A stretch of DNA of 35,956 nt, taken from positions 1 to 35,956 of the forward strand of contig JAHJAA010000066.1 in the NCBI GenBank assembly GCA_018814305.1, read 5' to 3'. Both the position numbers and the translations under genes were made by a program. Below, in pieces: positions 24,442 to 33,517 of this stretch. The stretch comes from Pseudomonadota bacterium. Its GTDB lineage: Bacteria; Desulfobacterota; Desulfobulbia; Desulfobulbales; JAGXFP01. How positions within the stretch are numbered: the first letter of the stretch is position 1; the number at the start of each line of letters is the position of its first letter. The notes under the pieces are model-generated. The model searched no databases. It worked only from the letters and a program-made list of their open reading frames with translations, and was not told where the DNA came from.

Positions 24442-25485
24442 GTGGAATACGAAAATTTTTATGAATCACTGCTCTACCATATCCGAAAAAAAGGGCATGG
24501 GGGGCAGGCCCTCGTCTGCCGACATACCGACATCCCGCGATCGTATCTCTCGCGAATCGTCAAAAAAGGCCGGCGGGCCGGCCCCAAGACCCAAAGGAAG
24601 ATCTCCCGTTTTTTTGGCTTAGGCCTGGAAGAGTTCGGTGAGATCGGTCGCAGGATCACCTTAGGCGAAGACCCGGAGTCCTCAATGGATCTGATCCAGA
24701 GAATGCCCGAAGAGCATCTGCTGGACCGTCTGACCTCAGCAATCCGCAAGGAGATGAACACCTCCCGCCAACTGACCCGGACCCAGTTACTTTATGAGGA
24801 TATTGTCGAGAATTCCCACCAGTTGATCGCCCGCTATGACCGCAACCTGAAGATCAGCTTCGTTAACCGGGCCTTTGCCGGATTAGCCGGCCGATCACGC
24901 GCCGAACTTCGGGGCCTCCCCTGGTTGGAACTGGTGGGAGAAGGTTGCCACCACGAAATAACCACCAGGCTTGCCGAGTTCGGCCAACACGGCGGCACCT
25001 TTACCCTGGAGGCACCTGGCAAAAACGACCTGCAATGGTTGTATCTCAGCGTAACGATTTTCCCGGACGGAGACGATCCGGAAGACAAGGGGCAACTGGT
25101 CGGGTTTGACATTACCGAACAGAAAAAGCTGGTTGACCGGTTGACCTTTATCCAGCATGGGGTGGAGATGAGCTTTGTCCCGACCCTGTGGATCGGCGAC
25201 CAGGCCAATATCGTTTATGTCAACCAGGCGGTCTGCGACCTGCTGGGCTATACTCGGGAAGAGTTGGCTTCCATGCATGTCTGGGAGATAAACCCATTAA
25301 TCCCCCAAGAGAGCTGGTCCGCAAAATGGGCCTGGTTCGAGCAACAGGGCAAGGCGATCTTCGCCGGAGAATACCGGACCAAGACCGGCACCATTATCCC
25401 GGTGGAATTCCAGGTCAGCAACCTCAAATATCCCGACGGCCGCCGCTATAACGTGGTCTTCGTCAGGCCCCTGGCCGGTTCATAA
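24442..25485 (+). CDS. HTH-PAS-PAS regulator
   Basis: A 347-residue cytoplasmic protein. The N-terminus (~8-70) resembles a lambda-repressor/XRE-type helix-turn-helix: QALVCRHTDIPRSYLSRIVK, then G-R-R-A-G-P-K-T-Q-R-K-I-S-R-F-F-G. Two PAS domains follow: ~116-232 (LYEDIVENSHQLIARYDRNL ... GFDITEQKKL) and ~235-345 (FVPTLWIGDQANIVYVNQAV ... LKYPDGRRYNVVFV). No kinase or cyclase output is attached, so DNA binding is the likely output, with ligand or redox sensing in the PAS domains. The start is GTG at 24442, after AAAGGA. It is divergent from an orphan binding-protein gene and is the obvious candidate regulator for it; that is inference. Confidence 0.8.
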   Translation: MEYENFYESLLYHIRKKGHGGQALVCRHTDIPRSYLSRIVKKGRRAGPKTQRKISRFFGLGLEEFGEIGRRITLGEDPESSMDLIQRMPEEHLLDRLTSAIRKEMNTSRQLTRTQLLYEDIVENSHQLIARYDRNLKISFVNRAFAGLAGRSRAELRGLPWLELVGEGCHHEITTRLAEFGQHGGTFTLEAPGKNDLQWLYLSVTIFPDGDDPEDKGQLVGFDITEQKKLVDRLTFIQHGVEMSFVPTLWIGDQANIVYVNQAVCDLLGYTREELASMHVWEINPLIPQESWSAKWAWFEQQGKAIFAGEYRTKTGTIIPVEFQVSNLKYPDGRRYNVVFVRPLAGS

Positions 25486-25595
25486 TATTCTTTCATCACT
25501 CACTTTTGGGCTGGATATTTTCTTATGGGTACATTCCCAAGGTAAATTCCAACCCTATCATCCTTTTGAAAAGGGGGAAAAGATCAAAAGTCATG

Positions 25596-25625
25596 TTTCA
25601 AAGTATGGCTGTTTTATGGTATGAT
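25596..25625 (+). promoter_or_regulatory. Putative promoter upstream of the haem diguanylate cyclase
   Basis: TTTCAA (25596-25601), 18 bases, then TATGAT (25620-25625) preceded by TTTTATGG, an extended -10-like context. The same layout and similar bases occur upstream of the diadenylate cyclase gene (29445-29474). Confidence 0.45.
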
Positions 25626-25761
25626 CTTTTTGTCAGGGATATTTTTAGCTATGCCATAGATGAAATGTCCTCGCTTTTTCCGCAGCACCGATTCATGTCG
25701 TCACAATTTGCCTTTCGCCCTCACTTCAACCGGAAAGACCGGCGATGGAGTCCATGACCAC

Positions 25762-27573
25762 ATGACCATCTCTCATTTCAATTTATTCAAGACCATCAGA
25801 TTCAAGCTGATGGCCAGCCTTTTTACCGTCCTGACCATTTCAATCGGAACAGCGATGTTTGGGATCTGGACCTATGAACGGGATCAGTTCATCGAATCTG
25901 TCACCCTCGAGGCCTTGCGGGGTGGAAGAATCATTGAAAAATCCCTGACCACCTCGATGCTCGGCAATGACCGACAGGCCATCCAGCAAACCATCACTGA
26001 AATCAGCGAGATCATCGAGCCACCATCCCGGCTGACCATTATCTCCCCAAACGGCACCGTTGCCTTTTCAAGCGATCAATCCATGATCGGCTCGAATTTC
26101 ATCCGCGCCCAGGATCCAACCTGCACCATCTGCCACCTTCACGAAGGGACTCCCCCGGAGCGCAGCACCATCCTGATCGATTCGGCAACCGGCCCCATGC
26201 TCCGCAACATTATCCCGATCAGCAATCAACCCAGTTGTCACCAATGTCACTCCGCCGACACGAAGACGCTGGGGATTCTCCTCTTCGACGCGTATGTTGA
26301 AAGCACCTTTCAAATGCTGCGCACGGTGGCTTTCCGCATCTTACTGACCGGGTTCATCACCTTTGTGGCCCTCTTCCTGGTCATGACCTGGCTGGTGACC
26401 AAACTGATCCACCGACCGATCCAGGATTTGATCACCGGTTTTGAGGAAGTCGGCACCGGCAATTTCAACTATTGGGTCGAGATCCAAGGCAGTGATGAGT
26501 TTTCTGAAATGGCGGATTCCTTCAATGTCGTGAGCCGGGCAATTGGTCGCTATCTCGACGAAATCAAGGTGCGAAGCGCCGAAACGTCCACCCTCTATTC
26601 GATGTTGCTTCAATTGAGCAAGACCATCAAACTTACCGAACTGACCGGAGTTGTCTTCGACCTGCTCTACGAATTTTTCGACTATGAGGAAATCCTGCTG
26701 GTTCGTATCGAGGAGAACAGGGCCCACTGGTTCGAAGCCACCTGGAGGAAAAAATCAGAGCCCCGCCTCCACCACACCCGCTTCAATCTAGACGTGGACA
26801 GATTACCGGGAACGACCATGGCGGTGGAAGAATTACGCCGTTGGGCATCCGACGGGATCACCCTGCCCATCTTTACGGAGGACCATGACCCCAGGGTATT
26901 AATTCCCCTGATCTACAACAACGAGAAGACCGGCATCTTCAGCCTTCGAATGCCCGGTGGACGACCGATCCCTCCCCAGAAAAAAAGACTGATCGGGGCC
27001 TTGGCGAGCCATGTCGCCATCTCCTTTGCCAATGCCAAACTCTATCACATGGCAACCACCGATGGGCTGACCGGTCTCTTTACCAAGCGATACTTCCAGG
27101 AAACCATCGCCCATATGGCTGCCGCCGACCCACCCTTTACCAAGTCGTTCTGGTTGATGATGATGGATCTTGATCACTTCAAGGAGGTCAACGACACCCA
27201 TGGCCATCCAGCCGGTGACCAGGTGTTGATCCAGTTCGCCGATGTGATCCGGGCCAATATCCGCTATGGAGATATTCCCTGCCGGTATGGGGGAGAGGAA
27301 TTCATCGTGGTCCTGCCCGAGGTCGGAGAAAATGCAGACTTTATCGAGAGTATGGCAGACCGTCTTTTAAAGGCGGTCGAAAATAACAGCTTCAGCTGCC
27401 CGGACTGCCCCCCCATCCGGCTAACGGTCAGCATTGGCCTCGCCTCCTTCCCAGAACACGCCTCCTCGGTTGAGGGGGTTATTCAAGAGGTCGATAGTGC
27501 CCTCTACGACGCAAAGAGGGGCGGCAGAAATCAAGTACGTTGCGCCATCCTGCAGCCAACGACGAAAACCTGA
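25762..27573 (+). CDS. Diguanylate cyclase with a two-CxxCH haem sensor domain
   Basis: A 603-residue membrane protein. TM1 is ~18-36. The periplasmic region ~40-185 holds two c-type haem motifs, CTICH (121-125) and CHQCH (159-163). TM2 is ~190-212, HAMP ~212-265 and a GAF-like domain ~275-428. The GGDEF domain is ~430-595 (TTDGLTGLFTKRYFQETI, MMDLDHFKEVNDTHGHPAGD, active site YGGEEF at 509-514). An RxxD inhibitory I-site (RYGD, 501-504) lies five residues before the active site. It should make c-di-GMP in response to a haem-bound signal such as redox state or a gas. I chose ATG at 25762; the frame opens at 25660, but those extra residues have no membrane or family character. GGAG lies upstream. 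Confidence 0.9.
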   Translation: MTISHFNLFKTIRFKLMASLFTVLTISIGTAMFGIWTYERDQFIESVTLEALRGGRIIEKSLTTSMLGNDRQAIQQTITEISEIIEPPSRLTIISPNGTVAFSSDQSMIGSNFIRAQDPTCTICHLHEGTPPERSTILIDSATGPMLRNIIPISNQPSCHQCHSADTKTLGILLFDAYVESTFQMLRTVAFRILLTGFITFVALFLVMTWLVTKLIHRPIQDLITGFEEVGTGNFNYWVEIQGSDEFSEMADSFNVVSRAIGRYLDEIKVRSAETSTLYSMLLQLSKTIKLTELTGVVFDLLYEFFDYEEILLVRIEENRAHWFEATWRKKSEPRLHHTRFNLDVDRLPGTTMAVEELRRWASDGITLPIFTEDHDPRVLIPLIYNNEKTGIFSLRMPGGRPIPPQKKRLIGALASHVAISFANAKLYHMATTDGLTGLFTKRYFQETIAHMAAADPPFTKSFWLMMMDLDHFKEVNDTHGHPAGDQVLIQFADVIRANIRYGDIPCRYGGEEFIVVLPEVGENADFIESMADRLLKAVENNSFSCPDCPPIRLTVSIGLASFPEHASSVEGVIQEVDSALYDAKRGGRNQVRCAILQPTTKT

Positions 27574-27657
27574 AAAGGTTTATCCTGCTTTACTCTTTTA
27601 TTCCCTTGAGAACAAATATCGGTCTCAATAGTTCCCCGGCAAGTCAGGCAATTCGGA

Positions 27658-29139
27658 TTATTCATTTCTGGTTATCATAAAAACCTTGGGCCCCGGTAGC
27701 CGCAGGAGCTGGATATCGAAGATGGTCGTGGTGTGGGGACGGATCCATTCCTTGAGTTTAGCCGCCGGGATCTCATGGCGGAAGGGCAGATAGGTGATGA
27801 GGTCGGTCTCCGGTTCCGTGGCCGAAATCTCCAGATGAATATCACCCACCTGATCCAATTTATTGACCCATTGCTTCAGTTTCTTATCAAAGGCGGCAAC
27901 CCGGAGATAGAAGCAGATACAGTTGGACGACTGCTGGTTAACATGCTTGTCTTCGATCAGGCTCCCGATGGGTGTTGCCCCTTTCACCTGGCCGACATGG
28001 GAGTCAAAGAAGATATCATAATGGCGGATCGGGCGACCGTCCTGATCGCGCAGCCGGAAAATCACCTGGGCATGGGGATCATATTGGGTCCGGGGATCCG
28101 TTGACCAGGGCCATTTCGCCGGCTTCTTTTTGGTTTTGACCTGTTCATAGGTTGAATCGGTTTCCTGTTGAAAGAGGCCAACCCGCCCCGGCCAATTTGA
28201 CCCATCGGACAGCAAGGCAAGGTTGATCAACTTCAAGACCTGTTGCCGGCATTTCGACCCGATGACAATGCCCATTTCATCACCAGTATGGGCACATTCG
28301 TAGGGAATGGCAAAGGGCAATTCAGCCCGTCCGTCCCCCCCTGGCACAGATAGAGTAGTCACCCGGTAGAACTCCTTCCGCTCACCGGTCCGGCTAAGAT
28401 GCATGGTCTCTTCCTCGGCAACCGTCTCCCAGTCCAGTTGTTCCGCTTCCTCGGTCGGGGTCAGATGACAATAGATAAAATTGAGATTCCCGGCCGCGGC
28501 CCGGATTACCCCATCGGAGCCGTCTTCCTTGGCATAACGGATGGGCATCTCGAACCATTTGACATCCGCCTGACTGCCAATAACCACATGCTCCCGAACC
28601 TGGTAAACCTGATCCAGGGAGTGCTCCGGATCCAGGAAAAAGAGATGCAGGTCCAGGGCCTCCTCCGAACCGAATTCCAGGGCATCAAGGACCTGAACCC
28701 CCCGCTCGGCCCCACCCTGAAAGATAAAACGCCCCCACTTGGCCAACTGCCCCTTGCCGATATGGGCCCACCCGCTCCCCAGGTTGGCCCCGGCCAGATA
28801 GATCAAATTACCAAGCGGTGAAGGCCTGGGACTGAACTTCTTGAACCAGTTCCTGATTACCAAGGCCCCGGTGGAGTGGATGATCACATCAAAGCCGTCA
28901 ACCAATAAATCTTTGTACTCATCCGCCTGCAAGGCCCTCTGCAACCCTCGGGCGATATCATCAATGGTCAGACCGTCTTCCAAGGAGATCCAGCGGCTCA
29001 GATCTATTTCCACCACTTGATCAGGACCGTAGATCGTTCGCAGGTCATCGGGCATGGTGCCATAAATCCCTTCAATTGACTTGGAATCAGTCTCCGTTGA
29101 CTCCGCTGAATACCCGTGGATCAATACGATTGGGCGCAT
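27658..29139 (-). CDS. Large alpha/beta-hydrolase, lipase-like
   Basis: A 493-residue protein without signal peptide or membrane segment. The first ~300 residues have an alpha/beta-hydrolase pattern: VLIHGYSAES (oxyanion region, residues 5-14), FDVIIHSTGALVIRNW with the probable nucleophile Ser89 (IHSTG in place of GxSxG), and LIYLAGANLGSGWAHIGKGQ. The last ~170 residues form a second, beta-rich region (HAQVIFRLRDQDGRPIRHYD, ... DIHLEISATEPETDLITYLP) that I do not recognise. It may be a phospholipase or esterase; the size and extra domain recall secreted or injected lipases, but no secretion genes are near. It stands alone, with a good GGAGAT before ATG. Confidence 0.75.
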   Translation of the reverse strand: MRPIVLIHGYSAESTETDSKSIEGIYGTMPDDLRTIYGPDQVVEIDLSRWISLEDGLTIDDIARGLQRALQADEYKDLLVDGFDVIIHSTGALVIRNWFKKFSPRPSPLGNLIYLAGANLGSGWAHIGKGQLAKWGRFIFQGGAERGVQVLDALEFGSEEALDLHLFFLDPEHSLDQVYQVREHVVIGSQADVKWFEMPIRYAKEDGSDGVIRAAAGNLNFIYCHLTPTEEAEQLDWETVAEEETMHLSRTGERKEFYRVTTLSVPGGDGRAELPFAIPYECAHTGDEMGIVIGSKCRQQVLKLINLALLSDGSNWPGRVGLFQQETDSTYEQVKTKKKPAKWPWSTDPRTQYDPHAQVIFRLRDQDGRPIRHYDIFFDSHVGQVKGATPIGSLIEDKHVNQQSSNCICFYLRVAAFDKKLKQWVNKLDQVGDIHLEISATEPETDLITYLPFRHEIPAAKLKEWIRPHTTTIFDIQLLRLPGPKVFMITRNE

Positions 29140-29544
29140 GACGATCTCCTTTTAGTGATGTGTTGACGAAAAGTGCCACTGAACAAACCGGATGGCTCCA
29201 AGCAACACCCCACCATCTACTGGTCATAACAACACAACTACCTGACCTGTTTATTGATGACAAGTTTTTTTTGGTCTCGTCTTGCACCACCACTTCCTCC
29301 CCAACATGGAATAGAACTATTAATGTATCCCTTCAGGGGCAGACGCAGAGTTTTTGGGATTTCGGGAGATAATTGACCGAAAGCTTAATTAGTCCGGAAC
29401 ATAAATGCATTTTTGTTCTGGACGAGAAGAAAGAAAAAGGGATATTCCAAAACCTGCCGGTTTTATGCTATGCTTCAAGGCTAGATCCCCTTGCTCCACG
29501 ACCCTCGGATTGAAAACGATTTATACGGGAGAAAATAGCCGCAG
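29140..29544. other. Intergenic region of ~400 bases, no gene seen
   Basis: This gap between the divergent hydrolase and diadenylate cyclase genes is AT-rich and has only short open frames without ribosome binding sites. It holds the putative cyclase promoter at 29445-29474 and otherwise shows no repeat or RNA that I recognise. Confidence 0.5.
29445..29474 (+). promoter_or_regulatory. Putative promoter upstream of the diadenylate cyclase fusion gene
   Basis: TTCCAA (29445-29450), 18 bases, then TATGCT (29469-29474) inside GGTTTTATGCTATGCTTC, an extended -10-like sequence 70 bases before the start codon. It resembles the promoter proposed at 25596-25625. Confidence 0.45.
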
Positions 29545-30969
29545 ATGCTCGATTCACTCTTCAACATACTTTCCGATTGGCGATCCCTGCTGGACATCGT
29601 GCTCCTCGCTACCATTGTTTACATCCTCTACCATTCTCTGAGGACCTCCGGCACCTTGAAAATTGCCGTTGGCCTGACCCTTGCCGCCGGCACGGCCCTG
29701 GTCGCAGGTTTGCTTGATCTCCGGGGGGTTGAATGGGTCTTTTCAAATTTAAGCCAGATAACCTTCCTGGCCCTGATCATCATCTTTCAGCCTGAACTCC
29801 GGAAAATCCTCGAGCGTTCAACCTCTCTGCTCCACCACTCTTCCTCGGATAATAGAGGTGTGCTCTTTTCCCTCCTTGATGAAGCGGCATTCTCCCTTGC
29901 CGAGAGAAACTGGGGCGCCCTGATCGTGATCCCCGGTCGAACCTCGCTCCAGCAATGGACCAGTGGTGGGATTGAACTGGATGCTTTACCGAGCCTCCCT
30001 CTGCTGCTCAGTATCTTTGATCCGGACTCCCCGGGACATGATGGGGCACTCATTGTCAACAATGGGAAATTAGAACGATTTGCAGTCCGACTCCCCCTTT
30101 CACAGTCCGGCATTCTCTCCGAATCACTCGGAACCCGCCATCACGCTGCCATGGGACTGGCTGAACAAAGCGATGCCTTAATCCTTGCCGTCTCCGAGGA
30201 ACGGGGCACAGTCAGTGTTTTTTGCCATGGCGAGATGGCCATCCTGAAAAAAAGAGGGGACGCGGCCACCCGGATCTCTGCCCACCTGAAGGATGGTGGT
30301 CTGCCACAATCGACGCCTTTGCCCAAACAGCGCTGGAAGGTCAGCCTGGAAATCATGACCAGTTTAATTGTGTCTATTCTCTTCTGGTCAACGGTTATTG
30401 CCAGCCGGACGGAATCCCGTGAAATGTTCTTTACCCTGCCCATTGAGTTCAATAAACCTCCAGCCGGGCTTAGCTTGGTAAGCGATAATACTCCCGATTG
30501 CCGAGTTCTTCTGGAAGGCCCTTTTTCCTCACTCATGAACCTTGATACCTCCCGCTTGCGCGTTTCGGTGGATCTGGCCGGCATGGAGGCCGGCAACCAG
30601 TTGGTCATGTTATCCGGCGAAAATGTCATGACCCCGAAAAACATCAGGGTTTTGGATATAAAACCTTCGGCTCTTGAGGTGGAACTGAGCCGGATCAACT
30701 CCTCTTTCATGTCCATAAAACCGCAGCTGATCGGTTCGCCGCCCTCGGGTTACTCAATTGCTTCAATTGAGGTACTGCCGGCCCAACTCAAGGTCTTTCT
30801 CCCGGAAGAAAACCGCCTCAACCAACAACTGTTGACCACGCCTATCTACCTCCATGGCGTACGAGAGGATACCTCGGTGTTCTGCAAAATTATTATCCCC
30901 CAGGGTGTCCGGCCAATGAGCATTCCCCTGCCTGATGTCGAGGTCCGCATCCATGTGGAGAAGAAATAG
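29545..30969 (+). CDS. cdaA: Diadenylate cyclase CdaA fused to YbbR/CdaR-like domains
   Basis: A 474-residue membrane protein. Residues 1-~85 hold three N-terminal helices ending in FQPELRKILERS, as in CdaA. The DAC domain (~100-245) carries both catalytic motifs, DGA in GHDGALIV (166-168) and RHHAA in GTRHHAAMG (198-202), so it should make c-di-AMP from two ATP. A further helix (~267-286) crosses the membrane, and ~295-474 reads as one or two YbbR-type beta domains outside the membrane (FTLPIEFNKPPAGLSLVSDN, ... IKPQLIGSPPSGYSIASIEV). In Firmicutes CdaA and its regulator CdaR (YbbR) are separate neighbouring genes; here both are one chain. The next gene starts ~90 bases later. Confidence 0.88.
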   Translation: MLDSLFNILSDWRSLLDIVLLATIVYILYHSLRTSGTLKIAVGLTLAAGTALVAGLLDLRGVEWVFSNLSQITFLALIIIFQPELRKILERSTSLLHHSSSDNRGVLFSLLDEAAFSLAERNWGALIVIPGRTSLQQWTSGGIELDALPSLPLLLSIFDPDSPGHDGALIVNNGKLERFAVRLPLSQSGILSESLGTRHHAAMGLAEQSDALILAVSEERGTVSVFCHGEMAILKKRGDAATRISAHLKDGGLPQSTPLPKQRWKVSLEIMTSLIVSILFWSTVIASRTESREMFFTLPIEFNKPPAGLSLVSDNTPDCRVLLEGPFSSLMNLDTSRLRVSVDLAGMEAGNQLVMLSGENVMTPKNIRVLDIKPSALEVELSRINSSFMSIKPQLIGSPPSGYSIASIEVLPAQLKVFLPEENRLNQQLLTTPIYLHGVREDTSVFCKIIIPQGVRPMSIPLPDVEVRIHVEKK

Positions 30970-31061
30970 TCGGCCCACCAATCATGGGTGTACTGATGAA
31001 TAGAGATCAATTCAGGCTGTCCTTTTCGCCTGATTAAAAACTGACAATCGAAGGAGAATCC

Positions 31062-33275
31062 ATGAAATTCTTAAAAAAACTATTCAAGGCACTCAATTCA
31101 GCCCAGGCCCCTTGGCAGGTGACCTTGGCCATAGCCTCGGGGATGGTTTCAGGACTGACTCCGATTTCGGGTCTGCAAACGGTGGTCATCCTTTTTCTGG
31201 TTTTTTTGTTGAATATCCACCTGGGACTCTTTTTTGTCGCCTCAGCCTTTTTTGCCGGCATCGGCTATCTGTTTGATCCGTGGTTTGAGCAGATCGGTTA
31301 CGCATTACTCAACAGCGACAGCCTCGTCGGACTGTGGACGACCTGGTACAACAGCGAAGTAATCAGGATGAGTTATTTCAACAATACCCTGGTTCTCGGT
31401 TCAACCTTGGCCTCGCTGGTGTTGGCCCCCCCGCTCTATCTTTTTCTTGGTTGGATAATCAGACATTACCGGGAGACCCTCTCAGTGGTACTGGGCAAAT
31501 ATCCGCGCTTAGGACTGTTCGGGATCCTCAAGACAGTACCAACCAAGGATCCGCTGATTCGCTGGTGGGGTGCGGGGCTCTTTCTCGGAGTAGCCGTCTT
31601 GGCCTGCGTCATCGCTCTGGTCTTTATCAACCCGACCGCGAAATGGGTGATGGAAAAGGGTGGCAGTCGGCTGTTGCAACGTGACGTGCGGGTCGGCGAC
31701 GTCGAGGTAGGTTTGGGGGTAATTGCCATTAACCGTATTGAAATTGCCAGCGAGAAAGAGGGTGTTGATGCCCTTTCGGTCGAGCAAACCTTATTTGACC
31801 TTGACCTGGTGGCCCTGCTGATGAACCGAACCCATATCGAGGATCTATCCTTCATAGGGCTCGGCTTGAACACCCCGGCCACCCTGAAAAAATCGGTGGC
31901 ACTCTCCACCTCTGTTGATCCAGGAACGGTTCAATCCGACGACCGCACCATCACCCTGCCTACCTTTGAGCTGCCCACCCCGGAATCGATCATGGCCAAG
32001 ACCGACCTGGAATCGGTCAAAGTCTACCATCAGGGAGAGCAGGAAATTCCAGCGCTCGTTGCCAAATGGAAGCAAGTCGCCAACAACGACTTCTCCCCCG
32101 ATGAATTGGAGCAGTTGAAAATGGAGTTTGAGGCCCTCAAAAAGAAAAGCGAATCCAAGGATCCCCAACAGATGCTCCAACTCATCAACCAGGTTCCAGC
32201 CTTCACCACGAAGCTTCAGACTAAGCAGAAACGAATCACCATGTTGCAGGATGAGTTTAAAGCTGACCGGCAAAGGATCGAACAGCTCTATGAGAAGTTC
32301 GATCAAGCATCCAAGGCGGATTTTGAGCGGCTGAAGGCAAACTATACCCTGGACAACAACGGGGCCATGAATGTGATCGGTTTACTACTCAGCGATAAAA
32401 TCAAAACATATCTTACACTGGCCCAAAGATATTATACCAAGGTGGCACCGTATCTGAAAAGTGAACCGAAACCTCCGGTTCCTCCTCGGGGTGAAGGCCG
32501 CTGGATGACCTTTCCCTTGAGAGAGGCGCGCCCTGAACTCTTTATCGCCAAAGCCGAGATTAACGGAATCGTAGACGCCCAATCTTTCATCCTGACCGCC
32601 CACGATATCTCCGATAACCAGAAAGCCGTGGGGCGTCCGATATCCTTTGAAATTAAAAGTGAAGGACCCCGGATCAGTTCGTTATCCATCCGCGGAGAAG
32701 ATAACCGTCTGGGCGAGCAGTCCTTGGATCGGCTGAATTTTGAGGTCCAAGGACTTACACTTGAGGCCATAAACTTTGATGCCATACATTTTGGACAGAG
32801 CCGCCTTGCCGTGGGCGGAGATATCGCCCTTGAAGCAATGCAAAGACTCAGCGGCACCAACACCTTGACCTTCAGCGAAACAACCATGGGCATGTCTGGT
32901 GACACCAAGACCTCAAGGATCGTCGGGGATGTCCTGAGTTCCATCAAGAGCTTTAAAGCCTCAGTCTCGCTTGCAGGAACCCTCGAAAAGCCCGAAGTCT
33001 CGGTGGACACTGACCTTGACCAAAAGCTGTCCGCCGCAGTATCGGGTGAACTTAGCAAACAGGCCACAACCTTCCGGAACGACCTCCAACGGAAATTAAA
33101 CAGCCAAGCGAGCAGCCAACTTAAAGCACTTAAAGGAAGTGCCGGGGGATTGGTTGATATCAATACCTTGGCTGTTCAGCAAAATGCGTTGATCAGTGGC
33201 TATCTTACCGAAGCCGGTGGACTGCTGGGAAAAAAAGGTGGCGGAGGATCACTGAAGGGAATTCTCCCGTTTTAA
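31062..33275 (+). CDS. Fused TIGR03546/TIGR03545-like membrane protein
   Basis: A 737-residue protein. Residues 1-~160 match the small DUF2062-like membrane family TIGR03546 (MKFLKKLFKALNSAQAPWQV, then GMVSGLTPISGLQT and LFDPWFEQIGYALL). A further helix at ~168-190 (WWGAGLFLGVAVLACVIALV) starts a large TIGR03545-like region: GGSRLLQRDVRVGDVEVGLG, an AsmA/DUF748-like beta segment, a coiled coil at ~345-425, more beta repeats with RPISFEIKSEGPRISS, and a C-terminal LAGTLEKPEVSVDTDLDQKL. In other bacteria I know these two families as adjacent separate genes; here they are joined. Both have unknown roles, and an envelope or lipid-transport function is only suggested by the AsmA-like parts. AAGGAG precedes the ATG. 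Confidence 0.8.
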   Translation: MKFLKKLFKALNSAQAPWQVTLAIASGMVSGLTPISGLQTVVILFLVFLLNIHLGLFFVASAFFAGIGYLFDPWFEQIGYALLNSDSLVGLWTTWYNSEVIRMSYFNNTLVLGSTLASLVLAPPLYLFLGWIIRHYRETLSVVLGKYPRLGLFGILKTVPTKDPLIRWWGAGLFLGVAVLACVIALVFINPTAKWVMEKGGSRLLQRDVRVGDVEVGLGVIAINRIEIASEKEGVDALSVEQTLFDLDLVALLMNRTHIEDLSFIGLGLNTPATLKKSVALSTSVDPGTVQSDDRTITLPTFELPTPESIMAKTDLESVKVYHQGEQEIPALVAKWKQVANNDFSPDELEQLKMEFEALKKKSESKDPQQMLQLINQVPAFTTKLQTKQKRITMLQDEFKADRQRIEQLYEKFDQASKADFERLKANYTLDNNGAMNVIGLLLSDKIKTYLTLAQRYYTKVAPYLKSEPKPPVPPRGEGRWMTFPLREARPELFIAKAEINGIVDAQSFILTAHDISDNQKAVGRPISFEIKSEGPRISSLSIRGEDNRLGEQSLDRLNFEVQGLTLEAINFDAIHFGQSRLAVGGDIALEAMQRLSGTNTLTFSETTMGMSGDTKTSRIVGDVLSSIKSFKASVSLAGTLEKPEVSVDTDLDQKLSAAVSGELSKQATTFRNDLQRKLNSQASSQLKALKGSAGGLVDINTLAVQQNALISGYLTEAGGLLGKKGGGGSLKGILPF

Positions 33276-33517
33276 AAACTGATATCTATGCATTACCGGC
33301 CATGGAATAGGCAACAATAATGATTTGGAATAGGATTCCAGAGTTGATGGTTCAAGCGAAAAAGATCAAGGGCTAAAAACGAGGTTCACTGAAAATCCGG
33401 GCTGGATGACCTGAAAAGGGTCATATTATCAGGAAGTTCGATTCATCTAGACGGTCTCGAAAACAAACGCAAACCTTCAACCTGTCCTGAAATAGCCGAG
33501 CAACAAGACCATTCTAC

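Noticed and set aside
29160-29372. Short plus-strand open frame in the hydrolase-cdaA gap
   Set aside because: No ribosome binding site, low-complexity composition and no family.
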